Assembly: GCA_033238645.1 (NCBI GenBank)
Contig: BQXR01000001.1
Location: forward strand, 248,001 to 312,000
Reading direction: 5' to 3'
DNA from: Thiomicrorhabdus sp033238645
GTDB taxonomy: Bacteria; Pseudomonadota; Gammaproteobacteria; Thiomicrospirales; Thiomicrospiraceae
DNA: 64,000 nt
Below, one piece after another: positions 45,603-54,080 of this stretch. The translations under genes were made by a program, and so were the position numbers. Below the pieces are notes generated by a model. The model did not search any database. It was given only the letters and a program-made list of their open reading frames with translations, and was not told the origin of the DNA. Within the stretch, counting starts at the first letter, position 1; each line of letters starts with the position of its first letter.

Positions 45603-46322
45603 ATGGGCAGAGCTTATCAAAACCGCAAAGAATCTATGGCTAAAACCGCTGACGCTAAGACAAAGGTCTACGGAAAATTTGGTCGTGAAATTTATGTATG
45701 TGCCAAAACGGGTGGAATAGATCCTGATGGAAACTTAGCACTACGTGGTTTGATTGAGCGTGCTAAAAAGAGCCAAGTGCCAACACATGTTATTGAAAAA
45801 GCGATTGGTAAAGCTGCTGGTGGCGGGGGAGAGGATTTCTCTCTTGCACGTTATGAAGGCTATGGCCCAGGTAATACCATGGTTATTATTGACTGTCTAA
45901 CAGATAACCCTAATCGCACTTTTGGCGATGTACGTCACTGTTTTACTAAAGCTAAGTGTAAGATTGGAACACAAGGCAGCGTAAGCCATATGTTTGACCA
46001 CTCTGCTATTTTAGTGTTTAAACACGATGATGAAGAAGCGGTTTTAGAAGCCTTAATGATGGCTGATGTTGATGTCTCAGATATTGAGAGTGACAGTGAT
46101 ATGATCACAGTTTTTGCGCCACATACCGAGTATGCAAAAGCCAAGCAGGCTTTAGCGGAAGCATTTGAAGGAATTGAATTTGAAGTAGATGAAATTCAGT
46201 TTGTACCTAAAATCAGTACACCCATTTCGGGTGAGGACTTAGAGAACTTTAATCACTTTTTAGATGCGCTTGATGATTTAGATGATGTACAGAAAGTTTA
46301 TTATGATGCAGACTTTGAATAG
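45603..46322 (+). CDS. yebC: YebC/PmpR-family transcriptional/translational regulator
   Basis: The 239-residue protein starts at ATG 45603 (MGRAYQNRKESMAKTADAKTKVYGKFGREI). The frame is open 54 codons upstream without similarity. RALIERAK-type and YEGYGPGNTMVIIDCLTDN segments are diagnostic. Members bind DNA, and recent work links the family to ribosomes stalled on prolines. The gene is single. In many genomes it precedes ruvC, but here it converges on yaeQ. Confidence 0.94.
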   Translation: MGRAYQNRKESMAKTADAKTKVYGKFGREIYVCAKTGGIDPDGNLALRGLIERAKKSQVPTHVIEKAIGKAAGGGGEDFSLARYEGYGPGNTMVIIDCLTDNPNRTFGDVRHCFTKAKCKIGTQGSVSHMFDHSAILVFKHDDEEAVLEALMMADVDVSDIESDSDMITVFAPHTEYAKAKQALAEAFEGIEFEVDEIQFVPKISTPISGEDLENFNHFLDALDDLDDVQKVYYDADFE

Positions 46323-46348
46323 TTAATCTAATAAAGCATTAATTAAAC

Positions 46349-46360
46349 CAGCAGGGGGGG
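46349..46360 (+). repeat. G-run motif behind yebC
   Basis: CAGCA and seven G, flanked by AAACCA and TTGGTTT, which could form a weak stem. Confidence 0.65.
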
Positions 46361-46403
46361 AACTTTCTGTTGGTTTAGAGTAAGCGGTTTAGAGCAGAAA
46401 TAT

Positions 46404-46437
46404 AAAGCCAGTCACTGAAAACGACTGGCTTTTTTAT
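46404..46437 (+). terminator. Terminator after yebC
   Basis: AAAGCCAGTC, a loop ACTGAAAAC, GACTGGCTTTTTT. Confidence 0.9.
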
Positions 46438-46570
46438 TGCCTACATTTGTAGATCAACACTTATATCGAAACCTTGTTGCTAAATTTGATATTCAAGCAT
46501 AGTGCCTAAACTTTAGGGTTTGCACCCCCTCTTGTGTTTATGGCTTGTGTTTATACCTTGTGGGCATATT

Positions 46571-47113
46571 TTATTTTTCACTGCTTTGTAAAACAGTCCA
46601 AGGTAGTTCGCACTCACCTAGCGCGGTTGCAATATAGGCAGAATCCTCAGTAATAGTGATAGAGAGGTCCATTGTGCGTTCGACTAATTTGGCTAAAGCT
46701 TGAATATCTGACCACTCAAATCGATAGATGGAGGCATCTAATTGGTTAAGCTTGCTTTTATTTTGATCCCACCAAACATCTGATTTAGTATTGAAGCTAT
46801 AGACTTTGACCGCTTGTGCTTGGCGTGTAGATTTCTTGATCCTATCAACCGCGGGCTCTCCAATATCAATCCATAGGGCAAGCTGGTCATCCAGTGTACG
46901 TACCCAAATAGCAGGCTCTTCAATAGCGCTTAGGCCTTTGGTGAAGCTAAGAAATTCTTGTGCATTTAAGCAATAAGCTATCACACGAGCCATCATTCGC
47001 TCAAGACTTTCGGATGGGTGTTGAGCGATGGTTAAATTAAGCGTGTCGTAGTAGTGACGGTTTAAATCAGAGAGTGAAATTTTGAATTTATAGATTGTTG
47101 GTTTTAGTGCCAC
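46571..47113 (-). CDS. yaeQ: YaeQ family protein
   Basis: The 180-residue protein has the family hallmarks MALKPTIYKFKISLSDLNRHYY, ESLERMMARVIAYCLNA, EPAIWVRTLDDQLALWIDIGEP, and a late DAYIA-like segment. YaeQ has a PD-(D/E)XK nuclease-like fold and an unclear role. It is single on the minus strand. Confidence 0.93.
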   Translation of the reverse strand: MALKPTIYKFKISLSDLNRHYYDTLNLTIAQHPSESLERMMARVIAYCLNAQEFLSFTKGLSAIEEPAIWVRTLDDQLALWIDIGEPAVDRIKKSTRQAQAVKVYSFNTKSDVWWDQNKSKLNQLDASIYRFEWSDIQALAKLVERTMDLSITITEDSAYIATALGECELPWTVLQSSEK

Positions 47114-47533
47114 GGGATTCCTTTTAGCTTAAGTTAAGTCTAGTAAATCAACAATAGGTCTAGGGTATTCTGAAAAATCAGCATTTATGTGTAGAGTGCT
47201 ATTAAGGGTTTGTGAGGCTTATTCGTCTTATTAAGCCCTAGGGGGAATTGTACAGGCAGGCCAAATAAAAAGTAGGTTTATGAAATACCATTTAGTCACC
47301 TCAAGGGGTATTAAAGCAGGGGGGGCTAAGGAGCCTAAAACCACATGAGCAACCCTGTCCTCCCAAAATGTGTCTCTTTCATATATAAAGCTAAGCTATA
47401 AAAAGAATAGTGGCTTCTATGTTATTTATGATTAGAACTAAGTGGTCAAGATGACTGAGTCCTATCTCTATGTCTTCGCCCATATTTGGTAAATAGAGTG
47501 TTTAAGTGATTAGGTATTGAGTCTATCGTGCCA
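47114..47533. other. Gap without a gene
   Basis: About 420 bases hold one copy of the long G-run repeat (47288-47325) and an AAAAAGTAGGT word also found near 43617 and 44300. No other signal was seen. Confidence 0.4.
47288..47325 (+). repeat. Long form of the G-run repeat
   Basis: TAGTCACCTCAAGGGGTA, then TTAAAGCA and seven G. Confidence 0.6.
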
Positions 47534-47773
47534 CTATCTTCTGAACATTCTCATTAGGAATCGGCCAAAGATAAAAAGGCCTAAGGCCATCCAAACATAG
47601 ACAAACGGTAGAATAAACTCGTAGAAAGAGGTGAGCTGTGGCTCCATATGTTGTAAGCCCTCGACCGTTAGCATACCGTTCTCAGCATTGGAGAGTACCA
47701 TGAGTACAATCAGTAAAATAATGGCACCAAATGCTGCACTTGAGTATCTAAATATTCGTGACCAAATATCCAT
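47534..47773 (-). CDS. Small membrane protein
   Basis: A 79-residue protein with two predicted membrane segments (about 12-30 and 52-72) and a positively charged tail GRFLMRMFRR, so N-in/C-in topology is likely. AAAAGGAATGAA precedes the start. No family is recognised. Confidence 0.55.
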   Translation of the reverse strand: MDIWSRIFRYSSAAFGAIILLIVLMVLSNAENGMLTVEGLQHMEPQLTSFYEFILPFVYVWMALGLFIFGRFLMRMFRR

Positions 47774-47898
47774 TTCATTCCTTTTTATTAAATTTACAGT
47801 TTGATTTAATGGCTATTCTACCGACTAAATTTAGTGCGTAAATAGATTAATGGTCATCCATTAGAAATGGGTTGAAACTATTTAAAAGTAAATAATCG

Positions 47899-48006
47899 TT
47901 AAATACCAGGGATACCGATTGGACCAGGAAGATCTGGAATAATTGAGCAAGCCGAAAGTGTGAAAGTGATTAATAGAGTGAGTGTTAATGAGAGGAACTT
48001 TTTCAT
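47899..48006 (-). CDS. Tiny lipoprotein, 35 residues
   Basis: The frame reads MKKFLSLTLTLLITFTL, then SAC, then SIIPDLPGPIGIPGI and TAA. The lipobox LSAC predicts a lipidated Cys20 and a mature peptide of 16 residues made of Pro, Gly and Ile. The signal peptide is well formed, which argues for a real gene. Small Pro/Gly lipoproteins of this kind are common in Gammaproteobacteria but have no known role. Confidence 0.6.
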   Translation of the reverse strand: MKKFLSLTLTLLITFTLSACSIIPDLPGPIGIPGI

Positions 48007-48093
48007 TCGTGATGCCTTTAAATAAAATAATAGGTCGTTGTTTGGTTCTTATTATGGAAGATATAATTTCAAATTATGAGTTTAATTTACAGC

Positions 48094-48639
48094 TTAACTT
48101 TTATTAATAGATCTTTTTTTAATCTTACGTTTTGCAGCGCGTAGTTTCCAGTTTTTGATAACACGTTGTCGCCAAAGTAGGTGGATGATAAAGAAACCAA
48201 CAATGGCTAAAACAATCCCTACTACCGTACTTCCAAGGTAGAGCGGCTGCCATAGATCCCCTAGAACATTCGCGATCCAATCCCAGCTCATTTCGAAATG
48301 TAAATCTTCTGATGCTTCTTGCCCTAAAATATACGTACCTACTACGTAGTTAAAGTAGAATATAGGTCCCATTGTTAGAGGATTGCTAATCCAAACTAAA
48401 GCGACACTTAGCGGTAGATTGGCTCTAAAGAGAATGGCACAAATGGCGGCAAAAAGCATTTGTGATGGGATGGGAATAGACATCCAGAAAAGACCAAATA
48501 CAAACGCCTTAGACACCGAATGACGGTGTAAATGCCAAATGTTTGGATCTTGTAACCACTTACCGAGAAATCCTAAGCCTTTCATGCTTTTGATTTTTTC
48601 GGGGGTGGGAATATAACGTTTAATGAGCTTTTTAGGCAT
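48094..48639 (-). CDS. DUF2062 membrane protein
   Basis: A 181-residue inner-membrane protein with the DUF2062 core SVSKAFVFGLFWMSIPIPSQM and VWISNPLTMGPIFYFNY, about three membrane segments and a basic tail (KLRAAKRKIKKRS). Function is unknown. Its ATG shares bases with an ATG on the opposite strand in the comEC start region. Confidence 0.88.
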   Translation of the reverse strand: MPKKLIKRYIPTPEKIKSMKGLGFLGKWLQDPNIWHLHRHSVSKAFVFGLFWMSIPIPSQMLFAAICAILFRANLPLSVALVWISNPLTMGPIFYFNYVVGTYILGQEASEDLHFEMSWDWIANVLGDLWQPLYLGSTVVGIVLAIVGFFIIHLLWRQRVIKNWKLRAAKRKIKKRSINKS

Positions 48640-51361
48640 GTTTCTTCGTTTTGTTTTGGCTTTTATATTGAGTGTGTTGGTCTTCTACCAACAGCCTGAC
48701 TTTCCTCCAATCTGGAGTGGAGTCGCTTCCGTGTGTCTAGCGGTTTGTTTGGCATTAATATTACGCCTGCACCGAATCACTTTCTGGATAGACCTTCAAC
48801 CAAAGCCATTTCAGCGCATTTTATATGGGGCTGTCAATATTGTCTTTGGTCTCATTATAGGGTGGTCGTGGGTGTTTTGGCACTCTTTTTTAATGCCAAG
48901 CATTCCAGAAAATGTCCTAAATCAACCTGTGTTTTTAACGGGCACAATAATAGACTTGCCAAATCAAGAGCTTACAGTGAATCGGGTACGCATTAAATAC
49001 CTGATACAAGTAGACTCTATTACCACTTCTCCTCCTTATATCTCTCACTCTAAGCTTAAAGTACCCACATTATTAGAATCATCAACATCAAACCCTCATT
49101 ACATTCTTCAATACCCAGTGGGCTTAAAACCAACCGTAGTGATTAACTGGTATCTGCCGCGCAGCCAGTTTGATAATCTTAAACAATCACCTCAAATGGG
49201 CGAAACCTGGCAGATGCGCGTTAAGCTCAAGGCGAATCACGCCTCTATGAACCCAGGTGCCTTTGATTATGAAACCTGGCTTTTTCAGCAGGGGATCAGT
49301 GCGAAGGGGTATGTAAAAAGTTATTCGAAAAATGATTCGAAAAGTTTTTCTAAAACAGAGATGAATCTTCTGAATGCAGAAGTGGTCAAACAGCTTGAAC
49401 CTGTCTCACTGTTTAGCCTAATGCACTGGCGTAGTTGGTTGGCTAAGCAGCTCAAGGTAATATTCTCACAAAGTGAATTTAGCCAATTTTATCAGGCACT
49501 AACCTTTGGTGAAAAATCTACCGTCTCACCCGATGATTGGGCACTGTTACAAAATACGGGCACTATTCATCTAATGGCGATCTCAGGTTTGCATATGGGC
49601 ATTGTTGCGCTACTGGGTTTTTGGTGTTTTAAAGGACTTTGGTGGTTAGGTGTTTACCGAGTTGAGTCAATTAATCTTCCAAGCTTTGCCGCTTTGGGTG
49701 CGCTGCTCTTTGCCAGTCTCTATCTAATGATATCGGGTTTCTCTATTCCTACTCAACGCGCTTGGCTCATGGTGGTCGCAGTGTTGGTGTTTATTGTTGC
49801 TAGGCGATCATTTCAACCTTGGTCAGCGCTTGCTTTAGCGGCTTTAATGATTGTCCTATGGGACAGTAAGGCGGTTCTGAGTTTTGGATTTTGGTTATCC
49901 TTTATCGCAGTCTCACTGATCTTTGCGGCACTGATTACACCTAAATCTATAACTGAAGTAGGGCAGGCATCCTCTTGGCGAACTAAGATTACCACGGTCG
50001 TCTGGCTACAGTTTATTCTCACACTAGGGTTAGCCCCCCTGCTCATTTGGTTATTTAACAGTCTGCCAATCTACAGTTTTGTTGCTAATCTTATTGCTGT
50101 GCCATTTATAAGTTTAATAGGCCTACCACTCTTGTTTTTCTCATCTATAGCAGGTTTGTTCTCATTAGAGTTAGGTCAGTGGTTTATCTCGGTTTTGGAT
50201 ACACTATGGCATCCTTTCTGGCAGTATTTGTTGTGGCTCAATCAGCTGCCTAATAGCCGTTTGTCAGTCAGTGGCCTATCGCCAATGTGGTTGATTATTA
50301 TCTATGCTTTCCTCTTTATCGGTCTCAGGCTCAAATTTAATCTGCAACGGGGTTTGGTATTAAGCGGAGTGATTCTTCTTATCACGGTGCTGCTATTCTC
50401 TGCTCAGCCACAAAGACCAGCACTGAATGAAGCCAAGCTGACTGTATTAGATGTTGGCCAAGGTCAAGCCATTGTCATTGAAACCCACCAGAATGTAGTA
50501 GTTTACGACACCGGGGCAAAGTGGGGAGACTCTATGGATGGTGCCAAACTGGCTGTTTTGCCCTATCTAAAGTTGCAAGGCTGGAACAGAGTCGATAGAT
50601 TGATTGTTAGCCATAGTGACTCAGATCACGCAGGTGGGGTGCTTAGTTTAGTAAACGCACTGCCAGTATCCTTTGCACTGAGTGGTCAACCACGCTTATT
50701 AAATAACCTGATTAAAAGCTCAACCAAGCAGACGGATTCTAAAATTCACGTTAATTTCACTCAGTGTCAAACAGGTACGTCGTGGCAATTAGATGGTGTA
50801 CTCTTTGAGATTCTCTCGCCCCAGCTCAAGCATATTGGATCAAAACTTAAAAGTGATAATGACCTATCTTGTGTTTTAAGTATTACAACGGGCATAGAAA
50901 CGTTGAATCCACAAAGGGTCATTATCACTGGTGATTTAAGTAGTCGTGGTGAGAAGATTTTGCTCAAAGCGCAATATCAAGCACAGCTGCTGATAGCAGG
51001 TCATCATGGCAGTAACTCATCTACCTCAAAACCGTGGTTAGCCATGCTAAAACCAGAGAAGATCATCTTCTCTTCTGGCTACCTTAACCGCTTTAAATTC
51101 CCCTCAAAAAAGGTGCTAGCACGTATCGAATCTTATAATGCAGTTCAGAGTAAACAACAAACTGAGCAGGGGGGGATCAAAAGAAGTGATCACTGGCAGA
51201 AAAATAGGCCAGTTCAATGGTGGAACACCGCCTGTTCAGGTGCACTGTCGTTTCAATTAACACCAACGCAGATAAAATTACTACAAGAGAACCGCAAAAG
51301 TCGGCGCAAGTGGTATCATCACCGCTGTAAAGAAACTCAACGAGGACATCTGTTTCAATGA
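48623..51361 (+). CDS. comEC: DNA uptake channel ComEC/Rec2
   Basis: A 912-residue polytopic protein that carries single-stranded DNA across the inner membrane in natural transformation. N-terminal membrane segments and a DUF4131-type domain are followed by the competence domain (IHLMAISGLHMGIVALLGF at about 310-330, with about 7 further helices). A metallo-beta-lactamase-like domain then has DVGQGQAIVIE, VVYDTGAKWGDS and VSHSDSDHAGGV. The start may be ATG 48623 or 48638; either lies inside or on the DUF2062 start. EQGG near the C-terminus is encoded by GAGCAG plus G6. The stop overlaps lpxK (ATGA). Confidence 0.93.
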   Translation: MSFLGMFLRFVLAFILSVLVFYQQPDFPPIWSGVASVCLAVCLALILRLHRITFWIDLQPKPFQRILYGAVNIVFGLIIGWSWVFWHSFLMPSIPENVLNQPVFLTGTIIDLPNQELTVNRVRIKYLIQVDSITTSPPYISHSKLKVPTLLESSTSNPHYILQYPVGLKPTVVINWYLPRSQFDNLKQSPQMGETWQMRVKLKANHASMNPGAFDYETWLFQQGISAKGYVKSYSKNDSKSFSKTEMNLLNAEVVKQLEPVSLFSLMHWRSWLAKQLKVIFSQSEFSQFYQALTFGEKSTVSPDDWALLQNTGTIHLMAISGLHMGIVALLGFWCFKGLWWLGVYRVESINLPSFAALGALLFASLYLMISGFSIPTQRAWLMVVAVLVFIVARRSFQPWSALALAALMIVLWDSKAVLSFGFWLSFIAVSLIFAALITPKSITEVGQASSWRTKITTVVWLQFILTLGLAPLLIWLFNSLPIYSFVANLIAVPFISLIGLPLLFFSSIAGLFSLELGQWFISVLDTLWHPFWQYLLWLNQLPNSRLSVSGLSPMWLIIIYAFLFIGLRLKFNLQRGLVLSGVILLITVLLFSAQPQRPALNEAKLTVLDVGQGQAIVIETHQNVVVYDTGAKWGDSMDGAKLAVLPYLKLQGWNRVDRLIVSHSDSDHAGGVLSLVNALPVSFALSGQPRLLNNLIKSSTKQTDSKIHVNFTQCQTGTSWQLDGVLFEILSPQLKHIGSKLKSDNDLSCVLSITTGIETLNPQRVIITGDLSSRGEKILLKAQYQAQLLIAGHHGSNSSTSKPWLAMLKPEKIIFSSGYLNRFKFPSKKVLARIESYNAVQSKQQTEQGGIKRSDHWQKNRPVQWWNTACSGALSFQLTPTQIKLLQENRKSRRKWYHHRCKETQRGHLFQ

Positions 51362-52398
51362 GCTGGCCAGCCTTTTGGACTAAAAAAAACTGGAAAACCT
51401 ATGCACTACTGCCATTGGCAAAAGTTGTCTGCTGGGAAGCCACACGTCGCTTAAAAAACTTTAGAGCTCTGCCTCCTGAAAAACAGACCGTCGCCAAAGT
51501 CATTATTGTCGGTAATCTCGTTGTGGGCGGCAGTGGCAAAACGCCGTTTATTATCTGGTTAACTGAGCAGCTACAAGCCAAAGGCCTAAGCGTTGGTATT
51601 ATCAGCCGTGGTTATGGCGGCATCGCCAAAGAGTGGCCGCTATTGGTAACACAAGATAGTGATCCGCTACAAGTCGGTGATGAGCCCGTGCTACTCGCCA
51701 AACAACTCGGTTGCCCAATTGCCGTCTCGCCTAACCGTCCAGAAGCCATTACACTCCTCAATAAGCATAATGCGCTAGATGTCATTATCAGTGACGATGG
51801 TCTGCAACACTACGCCTTAGCAAGAGATATCGAGATTGTGATGTTTGATGCACAACGTGAGTTTGGTAATGGTTACTGCATGCCAGCAGGGCCTTTACGT
51901 GAACCCATCTCTCGGCTCAGTTCCGTTGATATCTGTATCTGGAACGGACTAGAGGGAGATCAACCTCTACCGATTAGCAAAACAGTTCAACCTTCTCAAT
52001 ATAGAATGTCACTGATTCCACTGCGATTCAGGCAAGTCATGAACCCCGATAATATTATCGAGGTAGAAGATATTCACGACAGTCAGCGCAGCTTTAGTGC
52101 CGAGCCAATGAACGCCATTGCAGGGATTGGTAACCCCGCACGATTCTTTCAAACCCTAGAAGACCTAACGCTTAAAATCACCCCACACGCCTTTGCTGAT
52201 CATCATAACTATCAACTCGAAGACTTTAAGCTGTTTGAAGATCAAAAACGCTTACTTATGACCGAGAAAGATGCGGTAAAATGTGTGCAATTAGCAAAAC
52301 AACATCAAAAAGCCAACTGGTGGTATTTAGAAGTTGCCCCCCGTTGTGAAGAGGCCTTAATAGTACAGCTATTAGGGCTTTTAAATAGAGACAACTAG
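51358..52398 (+). CDS. lpxK: Tetraacyldisaccharide 4'-kinase
   Basis: The 346-residue inner-membrane-associated kinase phosphorylates the lipid A precursor at the 4' position. The P-loop is VGNLVVGGSGKTPF at about 49-62. SRGYGG, VGDEPVLLA and ISDDGLQHYAL follow, all LpxK hallmarks. It overlaps comEC by four bases and leads into the Trm112-like and kdsB genes. That order (msbA/comEC-lpxK-ycaR-kdsB) is common in Gammaproteobacteria; msbA and the exbBD genes are absent here. Confidence 0.96.
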   Translation: MSWPAFWTKKNWKTYALLPLAKVVCWEATRRLKNFRALPPEKQTVAKVIIVGNLVVGGSGKTPFIIWLTEQLQAKGLSVGIISRGYGGIAKEWPLLVTQDSDPLQVGDEPVLLAKQLGCPIAVSPNRPEAITLLNKHNALDVIISDDGLQHYALARDIEIVMFDAQREFGNGYCMPAGPLREPISRLSSVDICIWNGLEGDQPLPISKTVQPSQYRMSLIPLRFRQVMNPDNIIEVEDIHDSQRSFSAEPMNAIAGIGNPARFFQTLEDLTLKITPHAFADHHNYQLEDFKLFEDQKRLLMTEKDAVKCVQLAKQHQKANWWYLEVAPRCEEALIVQLLGLLNRDN

Positions 52399-52458
52399 TC
52401 TCCGTTATCCCGTTTCACGGCTGAAAATAGCCCGCATGATATAAAAGAAGAGTATTCA

Positions 52459-52656
52459 ATGGATCCTAAATTACTAGAAATTTTAGTTTGCCCAGTCAGC
52501 AAGACTAAACTGATTTTTGATAAAAATAACCAAGAACTAATCTCAACTGCTGCTAACCTAGCATTTCCTGTGAGAGACGGTATCCCAATCTTACTAGAAG
52601 ACGAAGCGCGTCAACTAACGGGTGAAGAAGTAGAAAGCTACCGTAAACAGAAGTAA
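52459..52656 (+). CDS. ycaR: Trm112/YcaR-family small protein
   Basis: A 65-residue protein: MDPKLLEILVCPVSKTKL and AFPVRDGIPILLEDEAR are diagnostic. Only one of the two Cys of the usual CPxCKGxL remains (CPVSKTKL), so the zinc site is lost, as in many gammaproteobacterial YcaR. Its role is unknown. Its place between lpxK and kdsB is conserved. Confidence 0.93.
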   Translation: MDPKLLEILVCPVSKTKLIFDKNNQELISTAANLAFPVRDGIPILLEDEARQLTGEEVESYRKQK

Positions 52657-52701
52657 TACAACTTACACACCTACTCGCCCAATAAGGACGCTTTAGCCTT
52701 T

Positions 52702-53466
52702 ATGTCATTTACAGTGATTATTCCCGCCCGTTTTGAATCTAGCCGCTTGCCAGGTAAGCCACTAATGAATATTCATGGCCAGCCAATGATTCAATGGACA
52801 TGGCAGAAAGCCAAAAAATCGGGGGCAGAGCGTATTATTATTGCCACCGATTCAGAGAAAGTAAAAACGGTCTGTGAAGCCTTTGGTGCAGAGGTCTGTT
52901 TAACACGCGAAGACCACCAATCAGGTACAGAGCGCATTGCAGAAGTCATTGAAAAATGCGAGCTGGCAAAAGAGTCCATCATCGTCAATGTACAAGGCGA
53001 TGAGCCAATGCTAGCGCCAGTGCTCATTCACCAAGTGGCAGAAGGGCTAGAATATAATCCACAAATCCCAATGGCAACGCTATGTGAGCCAATTACCTCG
53101 GTAGAAACCGTCTTTGATCCACATGCCGTAAAAGTCAGCCGTAATGCTGCTAACCTAGCCATCAATTTCAGCCGAGCACCACTGCCTTGGTCGCGCGATA
53201 GCTTCTTATCTAACGTTAAGACTCTTCCTGATAACTGGCACTACAAACGCCATATCGGCCTCTACGCCTATAGAGCAGGTTTTGTTCAACAATATGTTGA
53301 GTGGCCAGAGTGCGATCTAGAACAGGTCGAAAAACTAGAGCAACTGCGTGTCCTATGGCATGGCGAATCTATTCTTGTTTTAGATGCCCTCTGTGATGCG
53401 GGTGTTGGGGTTGATACACCAGAAGATCTTGAACAAGTCCGCCAACTGCTCTCTGCTGAGTCCTAG
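52702..53466 (+). CDS. kdsB: CMP-KDO synthetase (3-deoxy-manno-octulosonate cytidylyltransferase)
   Basis: The 254-residue cytoplasmic enzyme activates KDO with CTP for lipopolysaccharide core synthesis. The N-terminal nucleotide loop IPARFESSRLPGKPL, REDHQSGTERIAEV, NVQGDEPML and HIGLYAYRAGFV are all intact. Confidence 0.97.
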   Translation: MSFTVIIPARFESSRLPGKPLMNIHGQPMIQWTWQKAKKSGAERIIIATDSEKVKTVCEAFGAEVCLTREDHQSGTERIAEVIEKCELAKESIIVNVQGDEPMLAPVLIHQVAEGLEYNPQIPMATLCEPITSVETVFDPHAVKVSRNAANLAINFSRAPLPWSRDSFLSNVKTLPDNWHYKRHIGLYAYRAGFVQQYVEWPECDLEQVEKLEQLRVLWHGESILVLDALCDAGVGVDTPEDLEQVRQLLSAES

Positions 53467-53474
53467 ACTAAGCC

Positions 53475-53681
53475 ATGTTTAAATACCTGACGCTGCTTGC
53501 GGTTATCTACTTCTTCTACTGGTTGATTAAACAGAAGATCAGAAATCGAAAGTTGCGGGCGCAGGGGATTGTTGTTGAAGAGAAGGGGTTAAGGCCAATT
53601 ACACTGATGAGTATAGTGATGGTAGTCATGTACTCCTCTTACTTGGTCTATTATCTAGTTTTTGGGCAGGGAAGCGCCTAA
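53475..53681 (+). CDS. Small membrane protein after kdsB
   Basis: A 68-residue protein with two membrane segments (about 3-17 and 44-64) separated by a basic loop (KQKIRNRKLRAQG). No family is recognised. It starts 8 bases after the kdsB stop and is probably translated from the same mRNA. Confidence 0.6.
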   Translation: MFKYLTLLAVIYFFYWLIKQKIRNRKLRAQGIVVEEKGLRPITLMSIVMVVMYSSYLVYYLVFGQGSA

Positions 53682-54080
53682 GCACTCCACTTCTGCGTCA
53701 AAAGCAGTCGAGTACACTTGTACACTCCTTTATTTTTCCTTGTATTGAAATGCTTATGCGATTCCTATACGTATGCTCAACTTTTCTTCAGGGTTTAGGA
53801 AGCAGAAAACGGCGCTATTTTTACATTAGAAACGATCACATACACTTGTATGCTTCCTTGAAATAACTGGGATCAGGGTAAAGTTAATTGAATAATCCCA
53901 CGTTAAAGTCCCGAATTTGGGACATTTTTCTTTCTGTTGGTTGCCTAAATTTGAGTTTTTACTTTTTGTACCCACAAGGGGCATAAAAGCAGGGGGCGGG
54001 TAAAATATAACAGTATTTGAACCCAATATTCTCTAAGCTAAAAAAGCGTAGTTAAGTGCAGCTTTACTGGAAGTGATGTT
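53682..54080. other. Gap with palindromes and a long-form G-run repeat
   Basis: Two related palindromes share the core TACACTTGTA: GTACACTTGTAC at 53712-53723 and CATACACTTGTATG at 53839-53852. An ATACGTAT palindrome lies between them. A hairpin GTCCC-GAATTT-GGGAC with a following T-rich stretch sits at about 53918-53940. The long G-run repeat covers 53962-54000. No coding frame is convincing. Confidence 0.5.
53962..54000 (+). repeat. Long form of the G-run repeat
   Basis: TTTTTGTACCCACAAGGGGC, then ATAAAAGCAGGGGGCGGG, 80 bases before bax. Confidence 0.65.
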
